Below are positions 1 through 11,700 of a DNA stretch of 64,000 nucleotides, in pieces; the stretch's first letter is position 1, and the number at the start of each line of letters is the position of its first letter. Origin of the DNA: Toxorhynchites rutilus septentrionalis (Eukaryota > Arthropoda > Insecta > Diptera > Culicidae); assembly GCF_029784135.1 (NCBI RefSeq), contig NC_073746.1:248629307-248693306 (forward strand), written 5' to 3'. The notes beneath the pieces were generated by a model, which had not been told where the DNA came from, did not search any database, and saw only the letters and a list, made by a program, of their open reading frames with translations. Made by a program: the position numbers and the translations under genes.

Positions 1-361
1 GATGGATTATTAACAGATGCATTAACAGAAATACCAGATGTTACCAGGTACCACCATGTGCTTTGGTTAACTGTATAAGATGATTAATAAAATAATCTCC
101 ATTACTCTGTCTCTATTGTGCTCTTCACTAACTTGAGCAAGCACAATTCCAGATGTTTCCTTAGCCCAGAAACTGCAAACATTCGGGCTATATTTCTAAT
201 ATTATGAATAAAAAGATCTTATTGAAAACTAATCATATCGTCGCCTCATGAGTAATAGCAATTAGTTTGATTTTATTGTGTACATACAAATTCAGTGTAT
301 TTCTTCCGTGTTCATTGAACACTATAGGCTAGTATGGGGTATAAATAGTACTCTTTTTGAC

Positions 362-1459
362 TTAATCTAAAAACAAAAATTTTAAGCGTTTTCTCAAGTC
401 CGAGTCTCTTGGCAGCGCAAGAGCCCATTTCCGCATTCCCGATAAAGCAACTGAGCTCACCACCAATAGTGCCCCCAACACCGAGTACACATTGGGAGTC
501 TCTTTGAAAAACATTATTTGCCAGATGAAGGCAAATACAATGTCTGCCGATCGCGCAATGGCAACAGGTCCAGCTTGTTCGTACTGTAATGCCAGGGTAA
601 GTAGTATTTGTCCCCCGAAGCTAAACAAAGCCAGAGCTATCACCAAGATTCGATCAGATCCACACAGGGGCCAGCAAAGGGCACCCAGATAATAGCAAAC
701 AATCAGTGTATAAACCAGTGCAAAGGCACCAAAGTTTGTCATTATCACGGAAAAATGCAGCCCTTTGAGCGCTCGCAACAGGACATACGCGTTAGCCCCG
801 AATAGCGTAGACGAAAGTGCCGCTACAGGACCCCATACATCGTAATTTGATTCGATGACTTGCTCTTCATCTAGATTATGCACACTATCTTCAAACAGAA
901 ATGGTGGTCTCGTAATTAACACTACTCCTATGAGCGTAAGTATTATCGTTATCACATTAAACATACCACAAGTTTCTCGTAGAAATAATCGTGCGAAAAT
1001 AGCTACGAACACTGGTGTAGAAAATATTATTACCGAAGCGTCCGCCAGGGGCATATGGCGGAACGCATAGAAACTGAGCATTAATCCCGTCGTTCCAACG
1101 AAGCATCGCAACACCAAAATAATACGCTTACCTCTAGGGAAAAAACTTTCCTCTTTGTAGATAGCTATCGGGATCGAAGGAAGAAGGACTCCAATGAATC
1201 TGCAAACAGAAGCATTAGGTACAAATTTATATGAATTTCACGAAACAAAACTATACCTGAAGGTGGCCAGTTCGATTGGATTCACATCCACCAGGCCTTT
1301 GACGATCACCGAGCAGAGCGAAAAAAAAAGAGAAGATACGGTGGCAAGAATGATGCCTAGATACGGACACGAACATTGAAGCCATGACAGTGACCGATGC
1401 CGTGCGCCTCCCTGCAGCACACCACCTACTAGTTGTTGCAGTTCCAGATGTTCCGGCAT
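362..1459 (-). CDS. Solute carrier family 35 member G1-like (EamA/DMT-fold) transporter, two coding exons, 346 aa
   Basis: Two exons on the minus strand join in frame. Exon 1 runs from the ATG at 1459 to 1257 and is followed by a GT donor at 1256-1255. Exon 2 runs from 1199, after an AG acceptor, to the TAA at 364-362. The total is 1041 nt. The protein is strongly hydrophobic, with about ten predicted membrane segments in two EamA-like halves. The first half has a segment reading YAFRHMPLADASVI and a Leu-Phe-Leu-Arg-Glu end to its helix, as in drug/metabolite-superfamily carriers of the SLC35G (TMEM20) group. The second half has QAGPVAIARSADIVFAFIWQ. Members sit in ER, Golgi or plasma membranes; the substrate is not known here. 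An upstream in-frame GTG (1495) is not used as the start because an ATG with good family spacing follows. AATAAA lies on the minus strand at 277-272. The call is firm at superfamily level and likely at SLC35G1 level. Confidence 0.85.
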
Positions 1460-1509
1460 ATCGGCGCTATTTTTAAAGTATGTCGCCGTTCTCACGGTGC
1501 TGAAAAGTG

Positions 1510-2685
1510 AATCTTTTCTGCTGACAGCTTATGGCGAGAGTTAGGTGATAATGTTAAATCACACTCCACAGCCGCAAGCTAAGACATCGTCATATTTCGA
1601 CTGGAAAAAAAGATAGAAGATTGAAAAATAATATCATTAGTCTAATTGGAATAATTGATTTGGGCTACATTGGTCGAACAGTACTGACGGTAGGCACGCG
1701 TGAAGCGAGATGTAATTCAGTGTGGTCTTTCTAAATTACAAATCTAGAATTTTAAAATAACAAAAAAAAATGGGTTTTATCAAAAACGTAAATGAACGAT
1801 ATTCATTTGCTAGTCTAGTGATAAAAGAGCATTTTGTTCAATTACTCATATGAAATGTGAAAAAAAGAAGAAAAAATGTTCAGTGAAGATGTACCACTCA
1901 TATTTTTCAAATCCCTATTAGCAACATATTTAACTTATATCTGATTGATTTTGAATCTCGTCCTAGACAACAATCATCACTCCCAGGACTGCTTACCCTC
2001 CTTTGAGTCGCATCCTTACACTTGGCAGGGGGTTGTATATCCTGCTTTATAAGATTTTATTCCACTATCTGTTCAATATGCTGTGTTATATGACTTCCGA
2101 TCGCTACTTTTCAATAATTTACAAACACATTCAGGACAGTTTAGGCTGATTTCCGGCCATCACCATCCAGACGCAGATGATTTTCCCAACTCGCACAACA
2201 ATTTTCCTCGTTTGACAGTCGCGACAGCACAAACTCATGACGTCTCACATAAATCCAGGCGGACTGCACTATACTGCATTTCGTTAGATTTCTTTTTTTC
2301 GTGGGTATTTTATTCGTTATTCAAACTTTATATGAAAAAAAAATATTATTATGCTATACTATTGCGCAATTCAAAATCATCGAAAAATACATCATAAAAG
2401 ATTTTTGAAATATAAGACATATTTTGTGGAAGGTGTTGCTCGAGCTCGAATCTATCATTTAAATATCGTTCGTGAGAGCAAAAGCTATGAAATTGTAAAA
2501 AATATTTTCCGTATTTTCGCTTTTAACCTAGGTAGTGTGCAGGGTATCTTTATGACAAGGTAACCTGGACTCAAAGTGTATAGAACACGATTCACTTATA
2601 CACTCTCATCTATGACATCTTAGCTTTGATGAAAAGCAGCGATCGCAAAGCAATTCATAACAAGTGTTTTTTGTTGTTGCAAATA
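1510..2685. other. Gene-free upstream region of the SLC35G1-like gene
   Basis: This AT-rich stretch should contain the promoter and any 5' untranslated exon of the SLC35G1-like gene. Short open frames at 2083-2397 and 2351-2563 have no recognisable protein content. I see no repeat or RNA gene in it. Confidence 0.4.
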
Positions 2686-3972
2686 TTAGGCTGTCAAAAA
2701 AGTCCTGCGGTATTTTTTTGAATTTTCATTTGTTCATAAAATTAGTTGCATTCATCTGTTTTAAGTCAAATATGCGCCGTTTTGTTCGATGACTTGTTCC
2801 CAACGAGATGCCAACTTCATAATACCCCTGTTATAGAAGCTCGTTTCCTTATTGGCAAAAAACTCGGATAGCCAATTTTCACAGGCCTCTTTTGTGGCTA
2901 ACTTCTGACTACCTAGCTCGTTCGCCATGGACAAAAACAGGTGGTAGTCACTTGGTGCAAGGTCCGGACTATACGGCGGATGCAAAAAAAAACCTCCCAT
3001 CCGAGCTCCCGCAGCTTCTGGCGCGTCACCAAAGAAATATGTGGCCTGGCGTTGTCCTGATGGAAGACAATGCGGCCTCTGTTTATCAAAGATAGCCTCT
3101 TCTTCATGAGTGGTACCTTCAAGCGGTCCAGTTGTTGGCAGTACAGGTCCGAATTGAGCGTTTGGCCATAGGGAAGCAGCTCATAATAGATTATTCCTAG
3201 ACAATCCCACCAAACACACAGCAGAACCTTCCTGACCGTTAATGAGGGCTTGGCCACCGTCTGAACCGCTTCAGCGGGCTTCGACCACGACCGTTTGCGC
3301 TTCACGTTGTCGTAAGTGACCCACTTTTCATCACCAGTCACCATCCGCTTCAGAAACGGGTCGATTTTGTTGCGATTCAGCAGCGATTCACATGCGTCGA
3401 TACGGTCAAAGATGTTTTTTTGCGTCAACGTTTGTGGCACCCATACATCGAGCTTCTTTGTGAATCCAAGCTTCTTCAAATGGTTAATAACGGTTTGATG
3501 ACTTATCCCCAGCTCTTGGCCAATGCTACGGCTGCTACCATGTCGGTCTTTTCAGCGGCTAATTCAGCGATTTTGTCGCAATTTTCGACGACAGGCCTTC
3601 CGGAGCGTGGCGCATCTTCGACGACCTCTACACCAGAACGAAAACGTTGAAACCATCGTTGTTCGGTGGAAATGGAAACTGTATCGGGTCCATAAACTGC
3701 ACAAATTTATTGGCAGCTTGAGATGCATTTTTGCCTTTGTCATAGTAGTACTGTAAAATATGTCGAATTTTCTCTTTATTTTGCTCCATATTTGCGACAC
3801 TATAACTCACGAACGACTTAACCAAACAAAACACTGTCAAGGACTATATTATAGCGCGCAAAAATACCTTTCCAACAAGCTATAGTATGGCTCGATACAA
3901 TGAATACAACTAGAACTACGCGCTTACAACGACACCTCGCGGAAATATCGCAGGACTTTTTTGACAGCCTAA
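2686..3972 (-). mobile_element. Full-length mariner element (DD34D), TA target duplication, inactive
   Basis: The terminal inverted repeats start TTAGGCTGTCAAAAAAGTCC at 2686 and mirror this at 3972. They match for about 28 bp and are flanked by TA on both sides (2684-2685 and 3973-3974). The length of 1,287 bp is normal for a mariner. The interior encodes a minus-strand mariner transposase with frameshifts, so the copy is a dead but nearly complete insertion. Confidence 0.93.
2761..3789 (-). pseudogene. Frameshifted mariner transposase
   Basis: Translation begins at the ATG at 3789-3787 (MEQNKEKIRH). The N-terminal helix-turn-helix part is followed, in other frames, by the WVP.-L(T/S)-KN linker and the catalytic motifs VTGDEKW (first Asp), FHQDNARPH (second Asp) and YSPDLAPSDYHLF (third Asp). 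If the frame is followed through, 34 residues separate the second and third Asp, which defines DD34D mariners. At least two breaks are visible. One lies in the N-terminal third, around 3490-3660. The other is at an A-run near 2979-2988 that separates the second and third catalytic motifs. The ORF therefore cannot give a working transposase. Confidence 0.9.
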
Positions 3973-4034
3973 TATTACGTGTTTTGCTATTATTTTTTTA
4001 AAATACGTCAATGATACGCGAGATAGAGAAGTTA

Positions 4035-4835
4035 TAGCGAATTCGTTTTTGTTCAGTCTCAACATCAGTACCGCACTAACTGCTGTCAAAACGTTTTTTT
4101 ATTCACTTTTCTAGATGCGAATGAACTTCAAAGTTTAAAGCCTCTTAAAAACAAAGAAAGAAAGAATGAATTCACTCAGTTTCAACCTAGTGTCGCACTA
4201 GGTTCGCCCCGAAAGCTGTTAGTTTCGCATTGAGATGTTTCACGGCTTGGCACTCGGGTTCACCAATACAACTATACTGAACTGTCAAGTTCCGAGTATT
4301 GTTTTGGAGAAAATAAATATAAAGACTATGAAAATGGAAAACCTGCTGCTTTTGCTTTTGTATTATTAGAATTGTAATCCAATTCGGATTCTGATTTTGA
4401 AGAGTTTATTCGCGTAGACGGCATTAAGCTTCGTGTGCTTTCATTGGGAGGCGAAAATAATGATGGATATTCAGGTGGAATAAACATGCTTTTAAAATCA
4501 AAATTATGAATGAAAATTTACTTTAACGTATGGAATATTTATTTTATGTGATGAAATAAGAGGTTTTTTTTATCGATATCGTAGAAACATATTGAACGAA
4601 AACTGTGTCTAATGATGATTTCACACACAACACGCGGAACGCGACAGGACACAACACTTATGGTTCTTACAAAATAAGACAATAATTAACCTCCCAAGCA
4701 CTAATACTGATATAAACAAATCAGACTATATAACGCACCAACAAACCAACAAACCACCGCATTCGTGAAACTGAAAACGTTTTTTTATTACAGAGTCAGT
4801 GTGGCACTAACTCAGTTTTAAAAACGAATTCGCTA
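4035..4835. mobile_element. Candidate MITE with TAGCGAATTCGTTTTT termini
   Basis: The ends at 4035 and 4835 are inverted copies of a roughly 16-bp sequence, TAGCGAATTCGTTTTT, followed on each side by related CACTAA and GTGC-type motifs. The 801-bp interior has no coding sequence. It contains the first copy of the repeat that is duplicated just outside the right end. The boundaries are inferred from the inverted ends only. Confidence 0.45.
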
Positions 4836-5195
4836 CTAGTGTCGCACTAGGTTCGCCCCGAAAGCTGTTAGTTTCGCACTGAGATGTTTCACGGGTTGGC
4901 ACTCGGGTTCACCAATACAACTATACTGAACTGTCATGTTCCGAGTATTGTTTTGGAAAATCCAAAAATAAAGACTATGAAAATGGAAAATTTACTGCTT
5001 TTGCTTTTGTATTATTAGAATCGTAATCCAATTCGGATTCTGATTTTTAAGAGTATATTCGCGTAGACGGCATTAAGCTTCGTGTGCTTTCATTAAGAGG
5101 CGAAACATATTGATCGAAAACTGTGTCTAATGATGATATCACACACAACACGCGGAACGCGACAGGACACAACACTTATGGTTCTTACAAAATTA
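4187..5195. repeat. Direct duplication: copy A 4187-4680, copy B 4838-5195
   Basis: Both copies begin CTAGTGTCGCACTAGGTTCG and run in parallel through CGGCATTAAGCTTCGTGTGC and GGACACAACACTTATGG. Copy B lacks about 120 bp in the middle that copy A keeps (about 4456-4585). Differences are scattered, so the duplication is not recent. No protein is encoded. Confidence 0.8.
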
Positions 5196-5224
5196 AAAAA
5201 TGTTTTTAGCTGTTCTTACTGTTA

Positions 5225-5560
5225 GAAAAGCCAACGATCCTCATGACTCGGGAATTCAAAAGCGGACGGCACGCCGAAAAGTCTTGATTGACATGAAGCA
5301 AGAGTTGAATCCAGTAAATCATCCGTAATATCCGCGGAATCGGTCCAGCTTTCTAATGGAACGAAACAAGACTATCCCGAGAGGGATATTCCATCAAAGG
5401 AAATCGGAAACAGCATCATCAACACCTCTAATGAAAAACCTAGCGATTCAGCCGGTTCTGATGGTTTAATTCAAGCATTGCGACAGGAGGTATCGAAGAG
5501 CTACAGAGAGCTTCAGGAAGCTAAAATCCGAATTACCGAACCACAATTTCACCTAGGTAT
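5225..5560 (+). pseudogene. Unrecognised coding-like fragment
   Basis: Two overlapping plus-strand frames have protein-like composition. The first covers about 5225-5328 and is basic (KRTARRKVLIDMKQELNP). After a one-base shift the second covers about 5310-5560, with a serine-rich stretch followed by a helical, coiled-coil-like end (LRQEVSKSYRELQEAKIR). Stops close both frames. I do not recognise the family. It may be a captured or processed gene scrap, or a chance composition. Confidence 0.3.
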
Positions 5561-5929
5561 TGGGCTTACGCGAACATTTTCACTGCTCTTCGGGCAGCCT
5601 TTCACTGAGCAACGCATTTTTAATGTCCATTTTCTCTGATATAATATTTTTCCAAACGAAATAAAAACAAACGAAGTCACGTAAATGTTTACTCCTGCGA
5701 TTTGAAAATATTCGATAAAAAGTAGAACGAGTAGTTGCCAGATGATTTTTGAAAAAAGTCTGTAAAAATATGTGAAAGTCTGTTAAAAATGTGGAAATGT
5801 CTGTAAAAGTGTGCGGATCTGTAGAAATTTCTTTTAACGTTAATATTCACAGATTCATTAATACTTTGTACATCGCGATGCACGTAAGATTGTCTTTTGT
5901 ATATTTTGCATATGTATATTTTGTATATA

Positions 5930-6180
5930 CATTCCATGTCGAACCGATATTCCATGTCGAACCGATATAGTGGTTCTCAGATTTTGATAAAAAGTGGTAG
6001 TTTTGTTCTTTATCGCAAAACGTTAGACTCGTTTTTTTTTGCCCAAAACTAACTTTTTTCAAAAATTCATAACTATAGAACCACTGAACCGATTTAGATT
6101 ATCGACATATCTAATTAAAGCCAATGAGCTAGTTTTTTATTGAAAAATATTGAACTTGCAAGGAAAAATTGGATTTTATT
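5930..6180. repeat. Dispersed AT-rich repeat with a GTGGTTCTCAG edge
   Basis: The edge holds two tandem copies of ATTCCATGTCGAACCGAT (about 5931-5966), then ATAGTGGTTCTCAGATTTT. Related copies occur near 9885-10230, 14690-14920 (inverted) and 50800-51200 (inverted), all with a Met-free AT-rich body. This is a multi-copy non-coding family. Confidence 0.55.
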
Positions 6181-6325
6181 TTCGTAATTACCGATTGTAA
6201 TTATTTTTTATTGTTATCATGGCTTTGGACTAGAGAGGACTATATTTTTTTATATTTTTTTTAATGGTGAGGATATTGTACATAATATATCTCGATTTCA
6301 GAGATGCTATTTTTATGTTTTTATG

Positions 6326-6472
6326 TTGCCACTCAGAATGCATTCAAGGCGTGTTATTTGGCATAGAAATCTCAACTAAGTACTAATGAAAATGACGCAA
6401 GTAATAGTACGTTGAGACGGCGGAGTTCCTCTAGGAACGTTAGTGCCATATAAGAAGAAGAAGAAGAAGATA
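6326..6472 (+). mobile_element. tRNA-derived SINE, 3' part only, with AAG-repeat tail
   Basis: The stretch shares CATTCAAGGCGTGTTATTTG and CTCAACTAAGTACTA with the fuller SINE copy at 38145-38420 (opposite strand). It ends in (AAG)n at about 6451-6470, the expected SINE tail. The tRNA-like head is absent, which fits 5' truncation on insertion. Confidence 0.7.
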
Positions 6473-6479
6473 TGATTCT

Positions 6480-6660
6480 TCCAAAGTAAACTGGTAGTCC
6501 AAAAATTTTCGGTCATATGGGAATTCTAATTTGATACGGGAAGAGACGTATACAACAATATAAATAAGGCTAAAATCGGACCATACCTTCTTCGGGTTTT
6601 CCGCTTACGAACAGATTTGGCCTTCCATTTTTATTTATATAGATAGATATAGGCTAACAG
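6480..6660 (+). repeat. Fragment of the GACCCGGCAAACTTCG retroposon-like family
   Basis: CATATGGGAATT and the later ATTTATATAGATAGATA tail match the 3' portions of the fuller copies at 36.65 and 53.88 kb, but the 5' end is missing. Confidence 0.4.
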
Positions 6661-7380
6661 TGCGAGGTTGATGGGATGCTCAAGGACAGGGATGAAACGG
6701 TTTCCGTTATCACTTATGGTTATCGCATGGATGTAGTCTATATTAATATTACTCAAAGAAGTTCAGTTAAGGAAGTTCAAAGAAGCTAGTTGAGAATCAA
6801 CTCATTGTCGTTTGCTCAAAAGATACCCCTCTAGGAGTAATTTTTAAGGAAATTAGCGACGTACTTGTTGCTGTCTGTACGTTTGCTAAAAAAATGATTA
6901 GCTTTGCACCGGCAGCGCTAATTCGTTGACGTGTACAAGTTATTGATACCAAACAAAACACCAACAGAATGCAAAAGGTAGTGAAGTGCTGTGAAGTGCC
7001 ACTGAGCGATACTATGCTCACGACATCACTGCGGTGTGACCTATTTTGCGCACGTAACCACCGCGGTGACACCAGCAGTTATGACTCAAAAAATAGGTCT
7101 AACGTGTATTGATATAAACTAAATATAAAAACGGTTTTATGTATTAATACTATGGAAAAATGTCATAATATTTTCGATGTGATGAACAAAGCCTCTCATT
7201 TTTCAAAAACCTGTGAAATATTGTAATATTCAAAATGTCAAAAAAATAAAAAGTATTTTACATATATATCTATAAATTTACGAACATATCTGTAAATCTG
7301 GAATCTCTGGTGGTCTGAGAATTTATTGCAAGAAATCGCTTGAAAAAATGCATGAATTTGCTTGAAAATGACGTGGATTG
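6661..7380. other. Intergenic stretch without a recognised feature
   Basis: No host gene is evident. The minus-strand open frame at 6797-7072 has low-quality composition and no known domain. The run is AT-rich and ends at the copia-like fragment. Confidence 0.3.
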
Positions 7381-7381
7381 A

Positions 7382-7612
7382 GTCCTCACCACTTAGGTTA
7401 AAACAATTGTTCTCGATGCGAAGTTTGACCACCATTTCTGGGGAGAAGCGTTTGCTACAGTGGCATACATGCAAAACAGACAGCCGTCGAAGTCGACGGA
7501 TGCAATGCCATTCGAGTAACGGCATGCTAGAGAAGCCATATTGGAGCATTTGCGGGCAGTGGTGTGTGGAATCACATACCAGCGGTAAAACTCCCCCAAG
7601 ATATATGACTTG
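7382..7612 (+). pseudogene. Ty1/copia retrotransposon Pol (integrase) fragment
   Basis: In the frame starting GCG at 7418, the plus strand reads KFDHHFWGEAFATVAYMQNR and then PSKSTDAMPFE. This is the copia integrase C-terminal pattern in which FW-EA--TA-YL-NR-P is followed by TPYE. A stop follows that Glu, then LEHLRAVVCG continues, matching the usual LKHLRVFG motif. A further stop follows. Only about 230 bp survives, with no LTRs. Confidence 0.65.
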
Positions 7613-7777
7613 ACTTCAAACTTGGCAGTTCATTCGTCTCCAAGATAGATTTTTAATTTTTCTTAAATTGTTTTTTTTGAAGGCGGTGACGAGAAACCGA
7701 CAAAAATTATTTACCAGAAAATCGCCATTTTTACTAATTAATTCTCTCAGTGTACACAAGCCTAAACATTTTCCCCC

Positions 7778-8049
7778 GTTCGAACCAAGACGGGTCTATG
7801 GTACTAGGTGAGGCCGTTTTGTCACTAAGTTGGTTAGGGGAGCGGTATATGAAAACAGTACGGCAGAAAGCAGAAGGGGAATTATTTCCTTGAAGCGTGA
7901 AAGAGACAGACTGATCAGGAGCGATCTTCGGCACTAGCGTATTGTATTTGGTTTACAAACAAAACACAGTAGACTTCCAAGATGGCTGAAGAGTGGTTTT
8001 AGCAAGTTGGCCCACCTTAGGATATACTTCTACGCGCCTTGGTTCGAAC
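7778..8049. mobile_element. Candidate 272-bp MITE with 12-bp inverted ends
   Basis: A perfect 12-bp inverted pair, GTTCGAACCAAG at 7778-7789 and its complement at 8038-8049, brackets a non-coding interior. No clear target duplication was found, so the true ends could lie further out. Confidence 0.4.
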
Positions 8050-8527
8050 TATGCTGCATAGGTCTTTGTTTATGATGATTTTGTTTGTTTGTCTCAGGTT
8101 TGTTTATCCAAGAATAACAGTTATTTTGTAAAGTAGCTGTAAACAATTGGTTGCTTCAACCTTATTGTTTTGTAAGTGCGATTTCAATAGTTTTTGATAA
8201 TAGTTTCCCAAATAATAGTGCAATATTGAAAAGGGGCAGTCAATTCATGTACAAGGTATGTTGATTTCTTCTTTATTTAGTCAAAATACATTAAAATAAA
8301 TACTCATTTGTCAAAGACCGGCTTTAGTTCTACGATGTTTTCAACGTTTCGTGGTTTCAAATGAATGATAGTAAACGAAATATTTGTTTTTTTTTCTAGT
8401 GATAAATTATAATATAAGGTTTGTGCTTCAGAAAATTATCTGCGACGCAAATCTTTTTTTTATACCAAGTTGATTCATGTCGATAAATGTCGAATTTTTT
8501 ATATATTTTTAGCTGAACGATTACTTT

Positions 8528-8725
8528 TCAGCCCAAATCTGCAATGACTGAGTCTAAATCTGATTGTAGCGTACAACACATTTCACGGGTTTTGTTGATT
8601 TCATCCTTCATGCGATCCACATTTGCTTGCAGTAGATAATTACCCTTCTTCAACGAAGCTAGCCGGCTTTCATGGCGCTTAACTCTAGGCTCAAGATTTG
8701 CTTTCTTCTTTTCGTCCGAAGCATC
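8528..8725 (-). CDS. sals-like gene, last coding exon (C-terminal coiled coil)
   Basis: The acceptor ends TACTACAG at 8726. The exon encodes DASDEKKKANLEPRVKRHES and a heptad helix with two adjacent Cys (MCCTLQSDLDSV), then stops at 8530-8528. A minus-strand AATAAA near 8277-8271 could be the polyadenylation signal. Confidence 0.75.
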   Translation of the reverse strand, partial: DASDEKKKANLEPRVKRHESRLASLKKGNYLLQANVDRMKDEINKTREMCCTLQSDLDSVIADLG

Positions 8726-11700
8726 CTGTAGTAAGAATTTTGTTAGGGGTATTTTGAGAATATTTTTGGTTTGCAAAGAAACTTACCTCAGCTTCATTCG
8801 CGCTCTCACTCTCGCTGTCTGATTCCGATTCAGACTCACTTTCCTCCTCGGTTTCTTCTTCCTCTTCCTCCTCTTCCGGTTCTGGCGGAGGTGGTTCTTT
8901 CTGTCCTTCGGCATCGTCCTCCTCGTCCTCCATCTTCATCATTGCAGCCATTTTTTCAACTTCCTTTTGTAACTTTTTGTACTTCTTGCGCTCGTTCCTG
9001 TAATTTGTGTTTAGAAATTATTGCAATGTTGATATAAGAATTCTTGGAGTACTCACTTCAGCGCATACTGGTTGGTCTTCATGGCGTATTTTAGAGCCTG
9101 TCGTTCGGCATGCTTTTCCTCCTGCTTTTCTTTCAGTCGCATGAGCCGAGCCGAAAGCATGTTAACGTCACGACTCAATCGCTTGGCCACCTTTTCGGCC
9201 TTTTTCTCCTCATCTTCCTCCTCTTCTTCTTCCTCCTCCTCTTCTGGGGCCAGCTCCGGCGAACTTTCCTTCTGAGCAGCCTCGCTGATTCGTCGCGCCG
9301 GAATGCCACCGCCATCGGTGATACCCTGTGGATACGCGCAACCAAATGTTATATATGCTTTGTACCCAGTTGCACCAGAAAAAACTACAGAATACGATTC
9401 TGTTTTTGTACAGATTTCAGTATTGCAACAAAGACCAGTCTACATCTAGAAACAATCAACGCTCAAAAACCAAAAACACTGAAAATAAGTTACCTGATGC
9501 TCATTCAAATAGTAGTCATCATCCGTTAAGCTCTAAAGTTGTACGAAAAGTCCAACAAAAATGTATGAAACGGTATTAGATTCGAAATGAACACTGAGAT
9601 TTGCTCTTGGAATGAATAATGTGATCGATGTAATTGTTCGGGTGATACGAGTTTTATTCGGATATTTGTAATTTATACACAACACTCCAACGATTAGGTT
9701 CAAATGTGGTCGGAATAAACTTGTCAGTTAGAAGGAAGAAGCGAGGCCGAGGAATATTTCCTCTAAATAGAATATCGATAGATTAACAGAATACCAATAA
9801 AATTCGCTTGGCTAATATATTGCATCAAAGTTTTATGAGAAATCGATGCCATTCGATCATTCACGGATCTACCTACCCGATAGAGTGTTTCTCAGATTTT
9901 CGTAAATAATGGTAGTTATGTTTCTTATGGGAAAATATTAGACCTGTATTTTTTTATGTTTTTCATTAGGGTGTCTATCGAACAAATCTACGCCAAATCA
10001 GCCGAAAAACGACATATTTTGGCCCGACCCTCTCCGTTTTTTTCTAAACCTTCTACATATGGTTGCAACCATTCAAAATCAAAATTTTTATTCTCATATG
10101 ACTCAATCAGACTCAATATTCTTTTTTTTGATAAAAGTGTAACTCAAAATCCAGACATCCGATTAGAATATAATGTACGGCAAAGTTTTTGGAAAATTTA
10201 CGAAATGTTTAAGAAAAAATAACATTTTAAAAACACAGTTACCAAATATTATTCAATATCTGAATACAATTTTAAAAACAATTGGCATATAGTGGTGCGG
10301 TGTCGGACTCCTTAGAATGGAGATATAAATTTTTGGAAATTTATGGAATTTCAATACTTAGCAAAATTGTATATATTTGAGAAAAGCATTATGAAAAATG
10401 GAATCCATATACTATTCTACATGAAAAACTATATAAACGTTTTATTCTAGAACTAACCATTGTCGAGATACAGTGAGGGGCGCAAAACAAAATCCACCCT
10501 AATTTAAAATCAAAGTGTTCCAATACACCCAGGTTTTTTTTACGCGGGGGATACGTACCTCGTAAAATATCCGCGTTAAATGGAAAAACCGCGTAATAAA
10601 ACCGCGTTAATTCGAAAATCCGTTTAAAAAAACAAGTTCACCTAAAATCAACGTAAGCATCGTGATAGAGTGCGGCACTAATTTCCGTCGCAAGCACTGA
10701 TTAGTGTCATGCTCTGAGGGAGCATAAAGAAGAAATGTGAGCTGAGAGAGATAAGTGATATTGCTAAGGTTTTTTAAGCGATACCTGCGTGAAAAAACCC
10801 ACCTTAATTGGAAAATCCGTGTAAAACAAACCTTGTGAAAAAACCGCGTGAAAAAAAACTGGGTGTATTTGATTTTTTTTTAACTTTTCAGTATTCCAGT
10901 CGGAAAAGTACGGAAAAGTAGGTAATTAGTTGACCTTTGTGTCATTTCAGTATGGTTGATTTATTTTTTTAGAAAAAACAAAAAAAACTTGTTCCTAAAT
11001 GGGCATTTTTAGGGTATGACATTTAAAAAGCCACTTCATGGTTCATTTGAAAAAAAAAATTAAAATAAATAAAAACAAATAATTGATAGTCAATATGACC
11101 CCCTTTGGTCTCGATAATCAACTGACTATGCTTTGGCATACTCTCCACGAGGTTCCGGAGGTATTGGAGGTCCCGAGCCTTCAAGTCGGATTCAAGAGCC
11201 TGGATTCAAGTCGGGGCTTGGGGTGGACACACCATTGGTTTGATTCGGGCCGATCGGAAGAATGCTGCTGTTTTTTTCGCAGTATACTTCGGGTTCTTAT
11301 GTTACTGGAAGGTAGTCCGATCCTCAGCGTCAAAATCACGTCACTACGCATCAAAATTATATTAGTGCCAGATGGATACAACCCGCTGTTCAAACGGAGG
11401 GGTGCATCGATTAAGAAAACACCGTAAAACAAAGGGCCTGGTTTGGTATGGAAGTAAACAGTGCCCCCAACAGATCCCACTCTATGGAAAATATTGTATA
11501 GGGTACTAAATAAGAATGCGTATTATCCGCGAAAGCGAGTTCCATAGTAATTCTATAGAACTTCCCGAGATTTGTCAGTGATAGATATGCATTTGCTCTT
11601 TTGTTTTGGTCATGGCTTTCACATTACCTTATCACTGGTGTACACGACCCTACCGATGGATAGTGTAATAATTTCTGTATTGATAAAACATAGTTTATGC

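Noticed and set aside
6797..7072. 91-aa minus-strand open frame
   Set aside because: No domain, no splice partner and biased composition. It is not supported as a gene.
9072..9529. Plus-strand open frames with Ser and Phe runs
   Set aside because: They are shadows of the acidic exon 5 of the sals-like gene; runs of GAG/GAA give TCC/TTC on the opposite strand.
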